From NCBI GenBank assembly GCA_018292915.2, contig JACVVK020000054.1, positions 1,152,501 to 1,216,500 on the forward strand: a stretch of 64,000 bases of DNA, read 5' to 3'. Numbering within the stretch: position 1 is the stretch's first letter; the number at the start of each line of letters is the position of its first letter. Shown in pieces: positions 36,980 through 60,329 of the stretch. Position numbers and translations under genes: made by a program. This stretch comes from Batillaria attramentaria. Taxonomy: Eukaryota > Mollusca > Gastropoda > Batillariidae. A model generated the notes under the pieces. That model had not been told where the DNA came from. It saw nothing but the letters and a program-made list of their open reading frames with translations, and did no database searches.

Positions 36980-37162
36980 GGGGAGCCAGGAAATGACGGT
37001 CGAGCGGTAGAGCATTGGACCGCTTCAGTTTCAATGCTTGTGTCCTGAATTCGATTCCCGGCTGGGGCCAGATGTTAAATTTTGTCGTAGTTGCCCCGTC
37101 TTTGATAGTGTGGATATGTGGTAGCAAAAGACGTGAAGCCGTTAAACATCCACCCACCCACC
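36980..37162 (+). mobile_element. tRNA-derived SINE, copy 4
   Basis: Starts GGGGAGCCAGGAAATGACGG, keeps an A box (GGTCGAGCGGTAGAG) and a B-box-like GAATTCGATTCCC. It continues GGCTGGGGCCAGATG...TTGCCCCGTCTTTGATA and ends in (CCCA)n. More diverged than copies 1-3. Confidence 0.8.
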
Positions 37163-40100
37163 CGCCTACATGTCATTCTTTCGTTGTTAAATTCGAGCCA
37201 GTATAGCCAACAGCAGCCTCACTTGGTTGACGGCTATCTAATTTTTTGCAACCGTGGTTGTCGACCAGAACTGATGACAACGCACTGACTGGCGCCGGAA
37301 TTCTCTAGAAGGCGGAGGATATGGTATCATATGGTATATTTCTTGCCAGCAGCACATGTTGGCAGGTTCTCAAGTCGCTGTTAGCAGGAGAATGAGGTGA
37401 CCGATAATCTTGCAGGCCACTGCCAAGGCCAGTAGACGCCTGTCAACAGCCCAAGCAGACTCACTGAGCCATCGTGGATACAGTTTGGTCGGTGAACGGC
37501 TGTACAGGAGTCGACAAACAATAACGCTTGGTTACAATGGCCGTATGTGATACTGGTATATCAGTACACGGGCCCAGCTTTACTGAATGACGACGTAGAA
37601 CTTACAGAAGAGCAGAAAGGACGTAACTTTCCGGAAGCAAGTTCTCATTCAGTTCGAGTCTCACTGAGTCAGTCCGGCAGTCAGTCTAGCTAGTCTCCGT
37701 CAGTACTGATGCCGACGTAGTCTGACTGACTGAGGGCTGTGTGTGTGTGTGTGTGTGTGTGTGTTCAGTGTTCGGGGTGGGGATCAGTGGGGGATGAGGT
37801 GGGTTCAAGAATCATGGTTTGCACTGAGGAATGATCCGGGGTTTACAATACGGCCGCCAGCAACACTGACCCAAGATCAAATGAGATACTGATGGACAGT
37901 CAATGGATGATCGCGACAATCACGACATAGCACTCTGATTCATGCCGCTTCCTGCAGATGTTGTTATCTCAGCGGTGAAGGCCGTAGCACACAAAGATAA
38001 TAAAACCGAGCCACATGTCACCTTACGAGTCTGCCTTATGTCAGGATACTTTTTATCTTCCACAGAACTTTACGAAACAAGATAAAACACAACTTCAATT
38101 GAAAAAAATCAAGGGCCCTTTGAGTCACCAGTGAGACAACACCCACTATTTTGTTTATCCCAGTGTTGCCCCTGTCCCTGCATGTGTCGGTCGCTACAGC
38201 GGACCCCTCTCGTGTGCTCTCATTCCTTACAGATAACAAATTTACTGACACCCTAGACCTAGTTTGGTGCCTCGTGAGTCGGACCGCACGTGACCTCCAT
38301 TCTAACATGCAATATGCATTCTGCGTCTTACAGAGGCAGTGACTGAGGTAGTTAGTTACCAGTGATTCCATTCCGGCCGCAGATACTAACAGCATGTTTG
38401 TCTCTGCGAGGCACAGAATGCCCGCACGTGGCACAGTCGCCAGATTGCTCAGACAAAAACAACGCCACTGAGTCAAGTTCGGGGTAAACTGATGTTGCCC
38501 AGCCGGCGGCCGGGAATGTTCCAGATCAAAGTAATAACTTAATACTATTATTAATACATACTGATGTTTTTTTTTATATATACTGCTGGTCTTTTGCAAA
38601 ATGACATCTTGTCAGTTCATGTCAAAGAATAGCATTAATAATTTATAAAACAAAAGCAAAAACTTGACAAAACAGAAAAACGTCCTACCGGCGCATTCTC
38701 AGTTATGCCCGGCGCAGCAAAATCTGCGGCGGGTACGTTCAATCCTGCAAGGTGGTGTATATTTGGAATGAGACCAGTTTGTCCGACAAAAGAAAGAAAC
38801 AAAAACAACAACAAACCAACAAAAGAATATAAAACAACTTGAACTGAACATCAGTGTAAAGGGTTCAGGCAGGAATTGACTTTTATTGACTCAGTTCAGT
38901 CATGAAATGGTCGGCTCTGTCCCTTCATACAGTTCATTGCTTCGGTTATTTTGCTGAACATCTTTCCTACAGCAAATGATGTTTTAAAAAAAAAATCGGC
39001 GTCAATCAGTCAACATAAGTGAATGAACTGATTCATGAAAAATACTGTCTTTATTCGTAATGAATTTTTTCGTTGTTTTTCTCAGTGAAGAATCGTGTGG
39101 TGTTAGTCAGTATTGCATTTAACTGCAGCTGCAGATCAGTTAAAAATTGTTAACTCAGTTTGGCAATTTGGCTATTTTGTTTTTGTTTTTGTAAACTGAA
39201 CATTTTTTTTTTGTCCGAGTCACTTGGGGGGGGGGGGAGGAAGCCGGAGTACCCGGAGAGAACCCCCGACGATCATCGGCCCCAATCAGTGACTATGACG
39301 GTGCCAGATACGAGATTCTTTGTCCCGAGTGGAACTCCCGCCGGCAAACCTGACCTCTCGCATCAGGTCGTTGGTGAAGACGGTCAGTCCGGCGTAACCG
39401 CTAGACCACGGCACTGACTGCCCATCACTGAAATGTGGCCGCCGACAGGGCCGCAGTCGCAGCTGACTCCTCACACTGAGTTAAGGCCTCAGTCTTCTTT
39501 CCCCTCCAAATCCCTCCCCTCCCCCGACCACCACCACCACTACCGACCCACCCCATTAGGTCGTCTCCAATCAATAAGTTTAGTATGCATGCTCACTCAT
39601 GCTGCCGAGGTAATACTACATAGCATGTGGCTGCTCAGTACGTGTGCCTTACACCCCATCGGTTGTTTACCTCACGAGGTGCGCCTGAACAGAAGAGTGC
39701 TGTCCCTTGAAGCACAAATAGGCCAGCCCCACGTGTGGGTTTGGGGACTGTCGAGCAGTACTGTTTTCTTCAGTTCTTTTGCAAAAACTGGTACCGCCTC
39801 CGCACTCCGGAATCAGGACAGGTTTGCCTTGTACGTAAATGTAACAACGTATTTCTCGTGTTTATGTTTTTCGCTGCCTGGTCCGATTATTTGCATTAAA
39901 CATTTGACGAAGTTGACCAAAACATGGTCAGGGTCCGTCGTGGCCTCCTCAGCCAGAATTTTTGCAAACCCAGCAAAGTGAGTGAGGTCAGGGAAAGGGG
40001 AGGAGGTCATTGTTGTATGTACCCCGTTGCCCGAGAAGGTGGTGCCGTGTTCTGCAGTAGACTGTGCGGCCACGTTATGCCACTATGCTATGACGCAATC

Positions 40101-40935
40101 GTATAGCATACATGCATGAAGTTTAAACCCCTATTCCGTGGAGCAGGTCAGACATAAACGTTTGCGATTTTACAGAGAACCGGCCTTCTGCTTTTTTTTC
40201 TTTTTTTCCCCTTCTTCTCCAGACGGACCAAACACCTGTGTCTTGATATGTGGTATGAATGGGCCAGGTAGTGATGCTTGCCATTTCATGTTGGTGCTGG
40301 TACATGTATTTATGTTCTGCTGGTGATTGTGGATGCAGTAATCTTTTCAAACATACAGGTGCTCTCTGCAGACATGATAATATTGATACAGGTACAGTCA
40401 CATGCAGAATAAACATGACAAATTAGTTTTGGGCACTGTATGCAGGAAAACAGTCACAAGTTCACAATGTTTTGCAAATTAAATCACAGTAGGCTACAGA
40501 AGGGTATGGCAAGGGAAACTTCCCTATTTTATCCAGTCAACTGATGCACAGCCTGTAAGTTCAGTTTTACATTTGGGGTTTCTGGCTGAGTCTAGAGGGA
40601 TTAGAAATAAATTTTGCAGTGAAGGCAATATAATTGCCTTAAAAAAAAAGAAAAAAAGTTTTGATCGCTTTCGTTTGTAGCAGTGTCATGCTTGGATGAA
40701 CTTGAGTGGAATTGCAGAATTTTTGATTGAGCATTTTTGTATTTGGCACTGCACAGAAGAAAGTGGCCAAAAAGGCAGATTTTTTTTCACAGGGTAAGTC
40801 ACGGGATACTTGGGAAATGATATGTGAAACATTTCTAATTTACCCCATCACCTGATGCACAACCCCCACACAGTTGTTTTGTGACATTCACAATTACCAG
40901 CTGAATTTAAATTGAATTTATTTTGCGTGTTACTG
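37163..40935. other. Intergenic, upstream of GART
   Basis: No ORF I trust. (GT)n at 37739-37764; a G-run at 39226-39238 followed by a repeat-like block (39240-39420) whose reverse complement carries TGGTCTAGCGGTTACG, a possible A box. Somewhere here or nearer the gene must lie GART's non-coding first exon, which I could not place. Confidence 0.45.
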
Positions 40936-40937
40936 TA

Positions 40938-41182
40938 TGTGACCGTCCACGAGAAAACCCGGTGTAAGACGCATGCCACTGTTCTGAGCTAGAGGTTAAC
41001 AAAGGTCAGCGGGTGTGATATTGAGATTTTGCCAAAATCAGGTAGTTCTGCCCTTAAATTATGATGTCTTAAAAGGAGTTTTTTTGCACTGTAAAGAGTA
41101 AGGCTGTTTCTTTAAGATGGCTCCAAAAACAAAAAATTGAAATTTTTTGCACTTAAGCCGGGTTTTCTCATGGAAGGTCACA
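40938..41182. mobile_element. MITE flanked by TA
   Basis: The left end TGTGACCGTCCACGAGAAAA and right end TTTTCTCATGGAAGGTCACA are inverse complements with three mismatches and extend to GCTTAAG/GTGTAAG. TA is present on both sides (40936-40937 and 41183-41184), as for Tc1/mariner-type elements. It ends about 345 bases before the GART start codon. Confidence 0.75.
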
Positions 41183-41513
41183 TATTATAATTATGCTTGC
41201 ACCAGATAATGTGAGGCACTCAGAGTTGTTACTCATGATCACTTGAGGTTTCTTTTGGAAGTTTTTAACATATTTAGTGTAATACTAATATATGTGGATC
41301 TTTGATCAAGTTTGATGAATATATGTACTTGGTGCTTTTCTTTTCAACACTCTTCCCCTCCCCCCATCTCTTTAACTGCAACTTACCTGGGTCTTCTGCC
41401 ACTACTGTTAAGAATAATGATTGATTTCACAGTACTTGTGATTTGCATGATTATGTATATAGGTAATAATTATGCATCTGGTGAATTTAGTACAATGATG
41501 TATACATTTACAG

Positions 41514-41527
41514 ACTGAGACACTGTG
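41514..41527 (+). other. GART 5' UTR, start of the first coding exon
   Basis: A pyrimidine/AG acceptor (ATTTACAG) ends at 41513, 14 bases before the ATG. So the first coding exon is spliced onto an upstream non-coding exon that I could not locate. Confidence 0.55.
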
Positions 41528-52775
<11,248 letters not shown>

Positions 52776-53370
52776 TCTGGCCTGGTCTTCGAATCCATAC
52801 TCTACGCATAAATACTCCAAACTCAATCCATACTCCTGTTTAGAAGTGGTCATTCATGTGTACACATGAACTTACATGGTCTTTGGGGATTGTTTGAGAA
52901 TTTCCATCTAAGCAGCTGTGCTAGAAGCTAATGAGAAACAACAGCAACAAGAACACAAAAAAAGAAGAAAAAGAAAAAGAAAGGAAAACAGGTCATATTG
53001 AAATACGTGAAATACTTGGTGTTCAACACAACGCAGGGCATTTGTAGGTGCTACAGTTTTTTCTCAGTGTGTATTATAAAACTACACATGACGAAGCTTT
53101 TTGGAGGCAACCTCTTTAATATTCATATCATGTCTGAACACAGATTTATTACTCACTGTGAGCCTTTTGCCAGCCAGACAGTATTTACAACTACTTGTGT
53201 GTGTGTGTGCATATATGACTCTCATAAGTACTGTTACGTTAATACCTGCTTGATAATGAGACATACATAATTGACATACTGATATGTATAATGATATGTG
53301 TATGTGTAGAACTGTGAGCATGTGTTGTGCCTACATTGTGAAATAAATAGTGGCTTTGCCTAAATTGTGA
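52776..53370 (+). other. GART 3' UTR
   Basis: Non-coding after the TGA at 52773-52775, up to shortly after the first canonical polyadenylation signal. Mostly AT-rich with an A-rich stretch at 52944-52990. Confidence 0.55.
53342..53347 (+). terminator. Polyadenylation signal of GART
   Basis: First canonical AATAAA downstream of the GART stop codon (567 bases after it), followed within 60 bases by GT-rich sequence. Other signals could also be used. Confidence 0.55.
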
Positions 53371-56300
53371 ACTAGGCAGTACATACAGTGCTTAAAACGT
53401 GAAATGATTTTGAAAATTTGCCTATTTTGTGAATTAAGCAGCTTAGGAAATAGACATCGTATTTCATAATTTAGACAAACCTGCCTAACTGCGCAACCTC
53501 AAGATAAAAAAAAACTTACCTGACATCATCCCCACCCATCCCAACTCCTAACCTACCCAGCCCCAGACTGCTATCTTTTTTTCTTTTCTTTTTCAGGGTC
53601 TTGTGGTCAAAACAAATATATGAACTCTGGTCAGTGTCCTCATTACAACGGGCTGCCTATTTCATGAATAGGCCAGCTGTTCAAAATATTTTCACACTTA
53701 GGCAAAGCCACTGCCTATTTCATAAATCGGGCATTTTCACAAATCAGGCATGACAGGTGCATTGAATTTGAAATGTATGAACATATACCTAGTTTGCATT
53801 TGTATATGCTTTTAAAAAATATATATATATATATACACACATACAAGAGGAGATTTATGTGAAGTGGACCAGTGTTATGTATACTGTATCAAAGAGGGTT
53901 TCTTTTTTGTTTTGGTAGTTAGACAAATTTACAGGCTTTGTGTATGCTAAGCCATATTTTGTCCCAGGGAGTATATATGTTGTCTTTGAGATTAAGGGAG
54001 TGTAATATTCAGGTTGTCTTTTCTTCGAAGCATGCTGCATATATTCCAGCAAGCACACCTATACACCTTACAGTTTATGTTAATTTGTTGATTGTAACAG
54101 CAACGGAGCAGTTTCATTGTCAGTTTGCACCTCTTGAAGAGACTTGGTTTTCTGGCTTCCACTGGTTGGTGTTGCAAGGCATTATCGGTGTTGTATGCCC
54201 TCTGAAGTATTTGCTTGTGTTGCTAGTGGTTTTGCATTGAATGCTTGTGCAGAAATGATTGACTGATGTGAAAGCCCTGGTAGTGCGATATGGTTGTGGA
54301 ATCTCTGACAAAACCCTGATATAAACACTTGTTAATATGTTGTACAGGTAAAGGCAGGTAACTGTTTTACTTGAATGTATTCACTTAAATTTCCTTCACC
54401 GAGTATACAGTACCAGTAACACTACAAATGTTCTAAACATTCTGTATCACACTTTCTACATGCTAGAGCGTTACCTCTGTACAGTGTAGTGCCATAGAAT
54501 TGCCTATTTCAGCTGACGTATGCCATGGACTGTATGCATGTGTATACAGAGAGAGAGAGAGAGAGAGAGAGAGCTGAACATAAGTAAATGCAAGTATTTT
54601 TTGTACTTTTTTATTATTATTTACAGTTCTTATATTGTTTTTTTCTGTTAGATCTTTGTGTTCATTTGTTTGTTTGTACTATGTACAATCTTGCTTACCA
54701 GTAATACCCAAATTGTTGAATGAAACAGCAAGCCGTTTGGCAGTCTTTGGCAGTATATTGACATGAGTGCACATTATTTGGGGGACCATTAAACTCGTAA
54801 CTCAAGTCTTTGGTACTGTTGGGCTAGTGGATCAAAATCCTACATGTCAGTATGAACCAGAGAATCAGCAGCATGTTAAACCGCTTTTCATAAAGACATA
54901 AGAGAACCGCAGCCTGATTCTGGTGTTGAAGACTTTCATGCTACTTTTGTAAACAATCTCGCCCTCAACACTCGTTAAATTCTTCACCATTCCGCAAGCT
55001 GTTTCACATTTGAAGAATCTGGCTGAGAATGCAGGTTAATTGATGTGGGTTAAATTTGTTTTTTCCTGATTGTATCAAGTGTGCATGTATTCCTATTTTA
55101 CTTTACATTTTGTAAAGACTTGAGATTTACTTTTGAGGCTGTGTGCATTCTATGGACTAGATTTACACAACATGCAGACTTAAATGTGTGCTTGCGTATG
55201 GATCTACCGAAGAACTATTGAGATTTATTACATCATTTCTTTGAAATGTATATTGTTTATACAAGCCGGGTCTTTATGTTCAGATAAGTGGTCTTTTGCC
55301 ATTTTGGCAGCTGTTTAGGTATTTGCCGAACTTTACATTCTCCAAACAAGGCTATGGGTAAAACAGCGGTTACAATTAATGCAGTTTTGATATGTTTTAG
55401 TTTCCTTTTTTTAATCAGTGACAATGTTTTCTGACTGCATATTTGTTTTTGCACATATGTGGCCTTGAGTTGACTCTCCAATGTAAAAAGGGAGATGTGC
55501 GCGTACCTAAACAGCTGCGTACTGGCATATACATATAGCCTAGGTACATGTATATATAATTTTTTTCCCAAGAGATAGAAAGGGGGTGACGCATATGCAG
55601 CTTCTGTTTTACAGTATGATGTGCTTATGATGTGAACATAAGTATTCCGTTACTTGTGGTGCCGTATTTGGATGAAAATATTCTGTCTTCTTTCTTTTTT
55701 GACATGACTTTGTTTTGACTGCTTTCTTGCATGAAATATATTGAAACTTGCTCATGTATTTTTCAGTACTGACAGTAAAGAAAAAATATGCATACAAGTA
55801 AGTTTGGTTTTATTTACTGTGCTGGATGAATGTTGCAAAAGCTGTGTGCATAACTTGTCAGGTCCCGGGCCCATTTGTCTTGCATGTGGACCCACCCTTT
55901 CTAAAAAACATAAGGCATATAGAAAAGGAAACGGTTATGACTGCGAAGTGGTTACAAGTTAAGCAAATGAAAGCGACATAAAAGGGACAGAAACCACTAA
56001 CTTTCACAAAGGGCGGCACGGGTCAACGTTTCGGCTTTCGCCTTCCTCAGGGCACAAACAAATGGGACATAACTTCAACAAACAAAATGTAACTGCTGAC
56101 ATACTGACATACACGGCGTGGGGGGGGGGGGGGGGGGGTGGGGGGGGGGGGAGGAGTGATACAAAAGATAACAACAACAACAAAAAACGGTGGGGGAGAA
56201 AAGGACCAGAAAACAATAGTTAAAACATCACACCACCCATCCTTTGGTGACAGAAGACCATGGACTGTGTGTGTGGAAAAAAAAAAGGGGGGTTGGGAGA

Positions 56301-56804
56301 AAACAGAAAAGGAGAGTAAAGTAATCTATAAGACATATTGATTCGATCTCCACCTTAAAACACACACACTCTCAACCCAGCAGCAGCAGTGAGGGATTGA
56401 CAGAACTCACTGTGTGTGTGTGAGTGTGTGTGTGTGTTTACTGCAATTGCTGTCTCTTATTCAGTTATTGTCTCCCTGGCATTATTATATGCCATTTTAG
56501 TTTATGTTATCGTATTTTTCTCAACTTTGTAAGCGCTTAGAGCTCGAAAGTGTAAGCGCTATATAAATAACAAAATACTTACAAATACTGATAAAATACT
56601 TATCCATTGTTAGTACTACGGGTCTCCCTGTGAAGTACCCCTAAGCCATCGAGCTCACACCATAGAAAGGGTAACTCTCCACAACGGTGAAAGATAACTC
56701 GTGTTGTCTTTGTTCTGTTTCCGCTTTCTCGCAAAGCGCAACACGCGGCTAATAACATTTGAGATAGTTTTGCTTTAAAAGGACTGCAGAAAAGTCCACA
56801 CATC
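53371..56804 (+). other. Intergenic between GART and CSTF1
   Basis: AT-rich and without an ORF. Noted: short repeated phrases of the type TGCCTATTTCATGAAT (53400-53750), (TA)n at 53820-53836, (GA)n at 54548-54574, a poly-G block at 56119-56151, a repeat-like CGTTTCGGC phrase at 56027, and a tail TGTAAGCGCTATATAAATAA at 56550-56569 typical of LINE/SINE ends. The CSTF1 promoter and 5' UTR lie within the last few hundred bases. Confidence 0.5.
56535..56580 (+). repeat. LINE/SINE-type tail
   Basis: GCGCTTAGAGCTCG...GTAAGCGCTATATAAATAAC resembles the widespread AGCGCTATATAAAT 3'-end motif of animal retroposons; a related inverse-strand relative is the TTATATAGCGC at 2060. Confidence 0.5.
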
Positions 56805-58227
56805 ATGGAAAACATGGAAGTCAAACACAGGGAGTTACTGTATCGACTGATGATCAGGTCTGTGCATACTTTTTTGTTCTGCATTGTTATGAAATGCAAT
56901 GGAGGTGCCGGTTGCAGTCTTCTGTGGGTCCTACTACTATTACCGAAAACGACCGAAAACAACTCTTAATACGCGTAGAACGCAGTTAAAACATAGAAAT
57001 AACAACACACAAACATGATTAAAGGTGAAAAAGAGGCATTAAACTAGTTTAAAGGAAAAAAAGTACTTATTCACTCCAAGAGAACAGGATGAAATGAACT
57101 TGTCTCCCAAGGGAAGCGACTCTGGTCCGGACTGGTTATTTTCTGCAATATCACCTTTTTTTCCTTTTTTAGCTTTTTTTAAGGCCACTTTTTTCACCTT
57201 TAATCATGTTTGTGTGTTGTTATTTCTATGTTTGAACCGCGTTCTATCCATATTAAGAGTTGTTTTCGGTCATTTCGTTGTTTTCGGTAATTAGTAGGAC
57301 AGGTCTTCTGCATGTCTGCCGTAGATGCTGTTAGCTTATCAAGTATTTTTCTTGCCGATTTCCTTGTCAGGCCAAAACAAAAACATGACCTCTGACGGGA
57401 AGTTTCGATTCCAAAAAGCAAGGGGTAGATATAGGGTACTGGATGAAATACAAAGAACACATGGATGTGGCCAGGATTTGTGAAACATGTACAGTTGGTG
57501 TACTGGTACTAGTACTGGCAGTAGTACTAATTACCAGGGGTGGCAGATTTCCGATTCAGATCGGATTTCCGATTTTAAATTTCACATAAACCCAGATTTC
57601 CGATTTGGCAGAAAATCGTACATTTTGGGGGGGGGGGGGGGGGGATTCCGATTTGTCGTTAGGTGGAACTTTCGCGAGACCGTCTTCGGCGGAGTACAAG
57701 TTGCAGTGGCCTCCCCTTCAACTAGAAACACTTTTAACCGCAAAATCGCGAAAAAGAAAGAAGTGGTGCGTGTAGGTGGCTACATAGTTTGCGGTAGCTA
57801 GATTTGCTTGTCGCGTGCCGAGTTTCAAAACCTGCATGGCTGACAAAAACAACAGTGTGGCCCCCCCCCCCCCCCCACCCCCGCTTGTCATTTTTTTCTG
57901 GCTCTGCTTGCATTCCGATTTTGAGACTCGGAGTCCATTCAGTTCCAGGACTGCGGTAAGCTGTCTTGCCCCCCCCCCCCCCCCCCCCCCCAATTTTTTC
58001 TGGCTTTCCTCGCATTCAGATTTTGAGGGTCAATTTTCAGGCTTTTTGTCTCTGAGAAAGTGGCAGCCCTGTACATGTATCTTGCCTGTAAAAACTGGCA
58101 GTTGTGGCTTTTCAGATTTGGCAAAACATCTTGAAGTGGTTTCAGATTTGTAGGTCCTGTGTTGCTAGCACCCCTGAATTACCGAAAAGTACGGTAATAA
58201 TGTGCGTTTAGAATGATCCAAAGATTC

Positions 58228-58289
<62 letters not shown>

Positions 58290-58643
58290 AGGCTGGGAAA
58301 TTTTCAGTCATTTGGCAATTTTCAGCCAGATTTTCTAGCCTTTCAGCCAAAATCTCTTAAGTTTCAGCCAAAGAAAAGGCAGAAGGAACAAGGTTGCACA
58401 CACTATCATGATACATGTTATCCCATATGTGACAGTGTAACTTCATTTTTGAAGACTTTAAGTCAGTATCAAGGCAGTATTTTAGTAATTTTTACATTTG
58501 GGTGGCAGGAGAGGCTACTACATGCCTTTAAAAATGCTAAAATTTGTTCTCTTAGTGGGTCATTGTTCCTGTCTTCCCCCACCAGGACGCTGCCTCCGCA
58601 CCCCAGCCTAGGTTTCAATCTCTTTTTTCCTCAGTAATTCCCC

Positions 58644-58703
<60 letters not shown>

Positions 58704-60298
58704 TAAATTAAACATATATAGAAGGTTTGCATGCTTGACTTGGGATTGTCAGTGATTGTGACTAATTTTTCATGACCGTTGAAAACAAATCAGGTGAGAT
58801 CTGTTTGTCAGCTGAATAGTTTCTCTCCCATCAGATTTGAGTACATGCACAACTTTTGCTTTAAGACATGCAAGAACTGTATTCTATTCCCCCCCCCCCC
58901 CCCCCCCCCCCCCCCTTTGTCATCAAGTGTTTGTTTCAGTGTTGTTTCATATTCAGTTCCACCTTGGTACATTTTGGTAATACAGAGGACGCATTGTTTT
59001 GTGTTTGCTTGCAGCCAGTTGTTTTACGATGGCCACAAGGAGATGGCTGTTGCCCTGGCCAATGTCATCAAACCTCATCCAGCCTGCCCTCCCAGTGACC
59101 GCCTCTTCAATGTCTTCAAAATGGGACTGAAAGTGGAAGATGGTGAGTGCAGAGTAAATATATATATATTTAAAGATCTGCTGTGTCAACAAAACAGCTG
59201 CAAGCAGTGCATTTAAAAAAATAATACAACAACAAAACCCCACTGTGACTACCCAGTCACCTCTGTTATAGTTACAGTCTCATTGTAACTGTAAGCTGTA
59301 GTGCTTGTAGTAAAGTCAGGGCTTGAGCTTGCATTCATTGCAGTGTGGTGCTGGACACCATACAGCTTATAAGACGCATGACCATGGCATTGCACTGGTA
59401 CTGTAGGCTGCGCAAGCAAGTGGTGGAACGGTGACGTTACCCGGTCACTTGCTTGAAGGTGCGTTCTGACGTTTACTCAAGCTCAAATGCAGGTTTTATT
59501 GGGGTTTCACTTTACGACACACTGAAAACTGTGTAGATCACTATCTGTGAGTGTGACAGCACGGTTGAATGGTTCTTACAGGAATACTGCTGTTGCTCGT
59601 CAGGTGTCTAACTTGTGTGTTTCAGTAGCTTTGTTTGTACAGTTTCACACAGGGTCCGTACAGGTCATGGAATCCTGGAAAAGTCATGGAATTTGAAAAT
59701 AGCTTTTCCAGGCCTGGAAAGTTATGAAATTATCTCAAGAGTCATGAAAAGTCATGGAATTTCAGAATTTTATTGAAGCCATTTTGAGCCAGACAATGAG
59801 ACGGTGATGGTGATTACTTGGTGATGGTGATTACTCACTGGACTGTTCGCCAAATATACCAACAAACTGCCTTCCCATGAGGCTAATGGCTAACTCTGAA
59901 CATTGGTCTTGCTGACTGCGATAACTTGGATAAGCTCAGATTTTCTACCCTCGTGTGTGTTAGTTTGAGAGAGTGCGAGGAAGTTGTCATGGAAAACAGG
60001 AGATTTGGCCTGGAAAAGTCATGGAAAAGTCATGGATTTTTGAGACTGTGAACCCGTATGGACCGTGTTCACATATAACTTTTTCCCTGTCCATGACTTG
60101 ATGCTTCTACGTTTAATTTATGCTGATTTTGATTGTGCAGAGAAGACAGAGAACAATGATATGACAAACAACTTTGTGGCCCCTGGATCTGGCATTGATC
60201 TTGAGTTTGAGACAGAAGGTAAGAGCAGGGAATTATCCATACAGCCATCATCCAGGTGTGTGTTTGTTGGGTTTGGTTTTGGTTTTGTGTGTGTGTGT

Positions 60299-60329
<31 letters not shown>

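Larger units (their letters stand above)
56858..59014 (+). other. CSTF1 intron 1 with transposons
   Basis: Contains a hAT-like element (57535-58176), (AC)n arrays at 58232-58288 and 58649-58701, and a poly-C tract (58890-58914) about 100 bases before the exon 2 acceptor. Confidence 0.75.

Noticed and set aside
38036..38599. 187-codon ORF on the - strand
   Set aside because: The longest non-repeat ORF in the gap, but it matches no family I know, has no conserved motif and no obvious promoter or introns. An orphan gene cannot be excluded without RNA data.
39240..39420. Fifth tRNA-derived SINE on the - strand
   Set aside because: TGGTCTAGCGGTTACG looks like an A box, but I found no convincing B box at the right distance and no tail or duplication.
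39433..39981. 182-codon ORF upstream of GART
   Set aside because: No recognisable domain and repeat-like sequence just before it; more likely chance.
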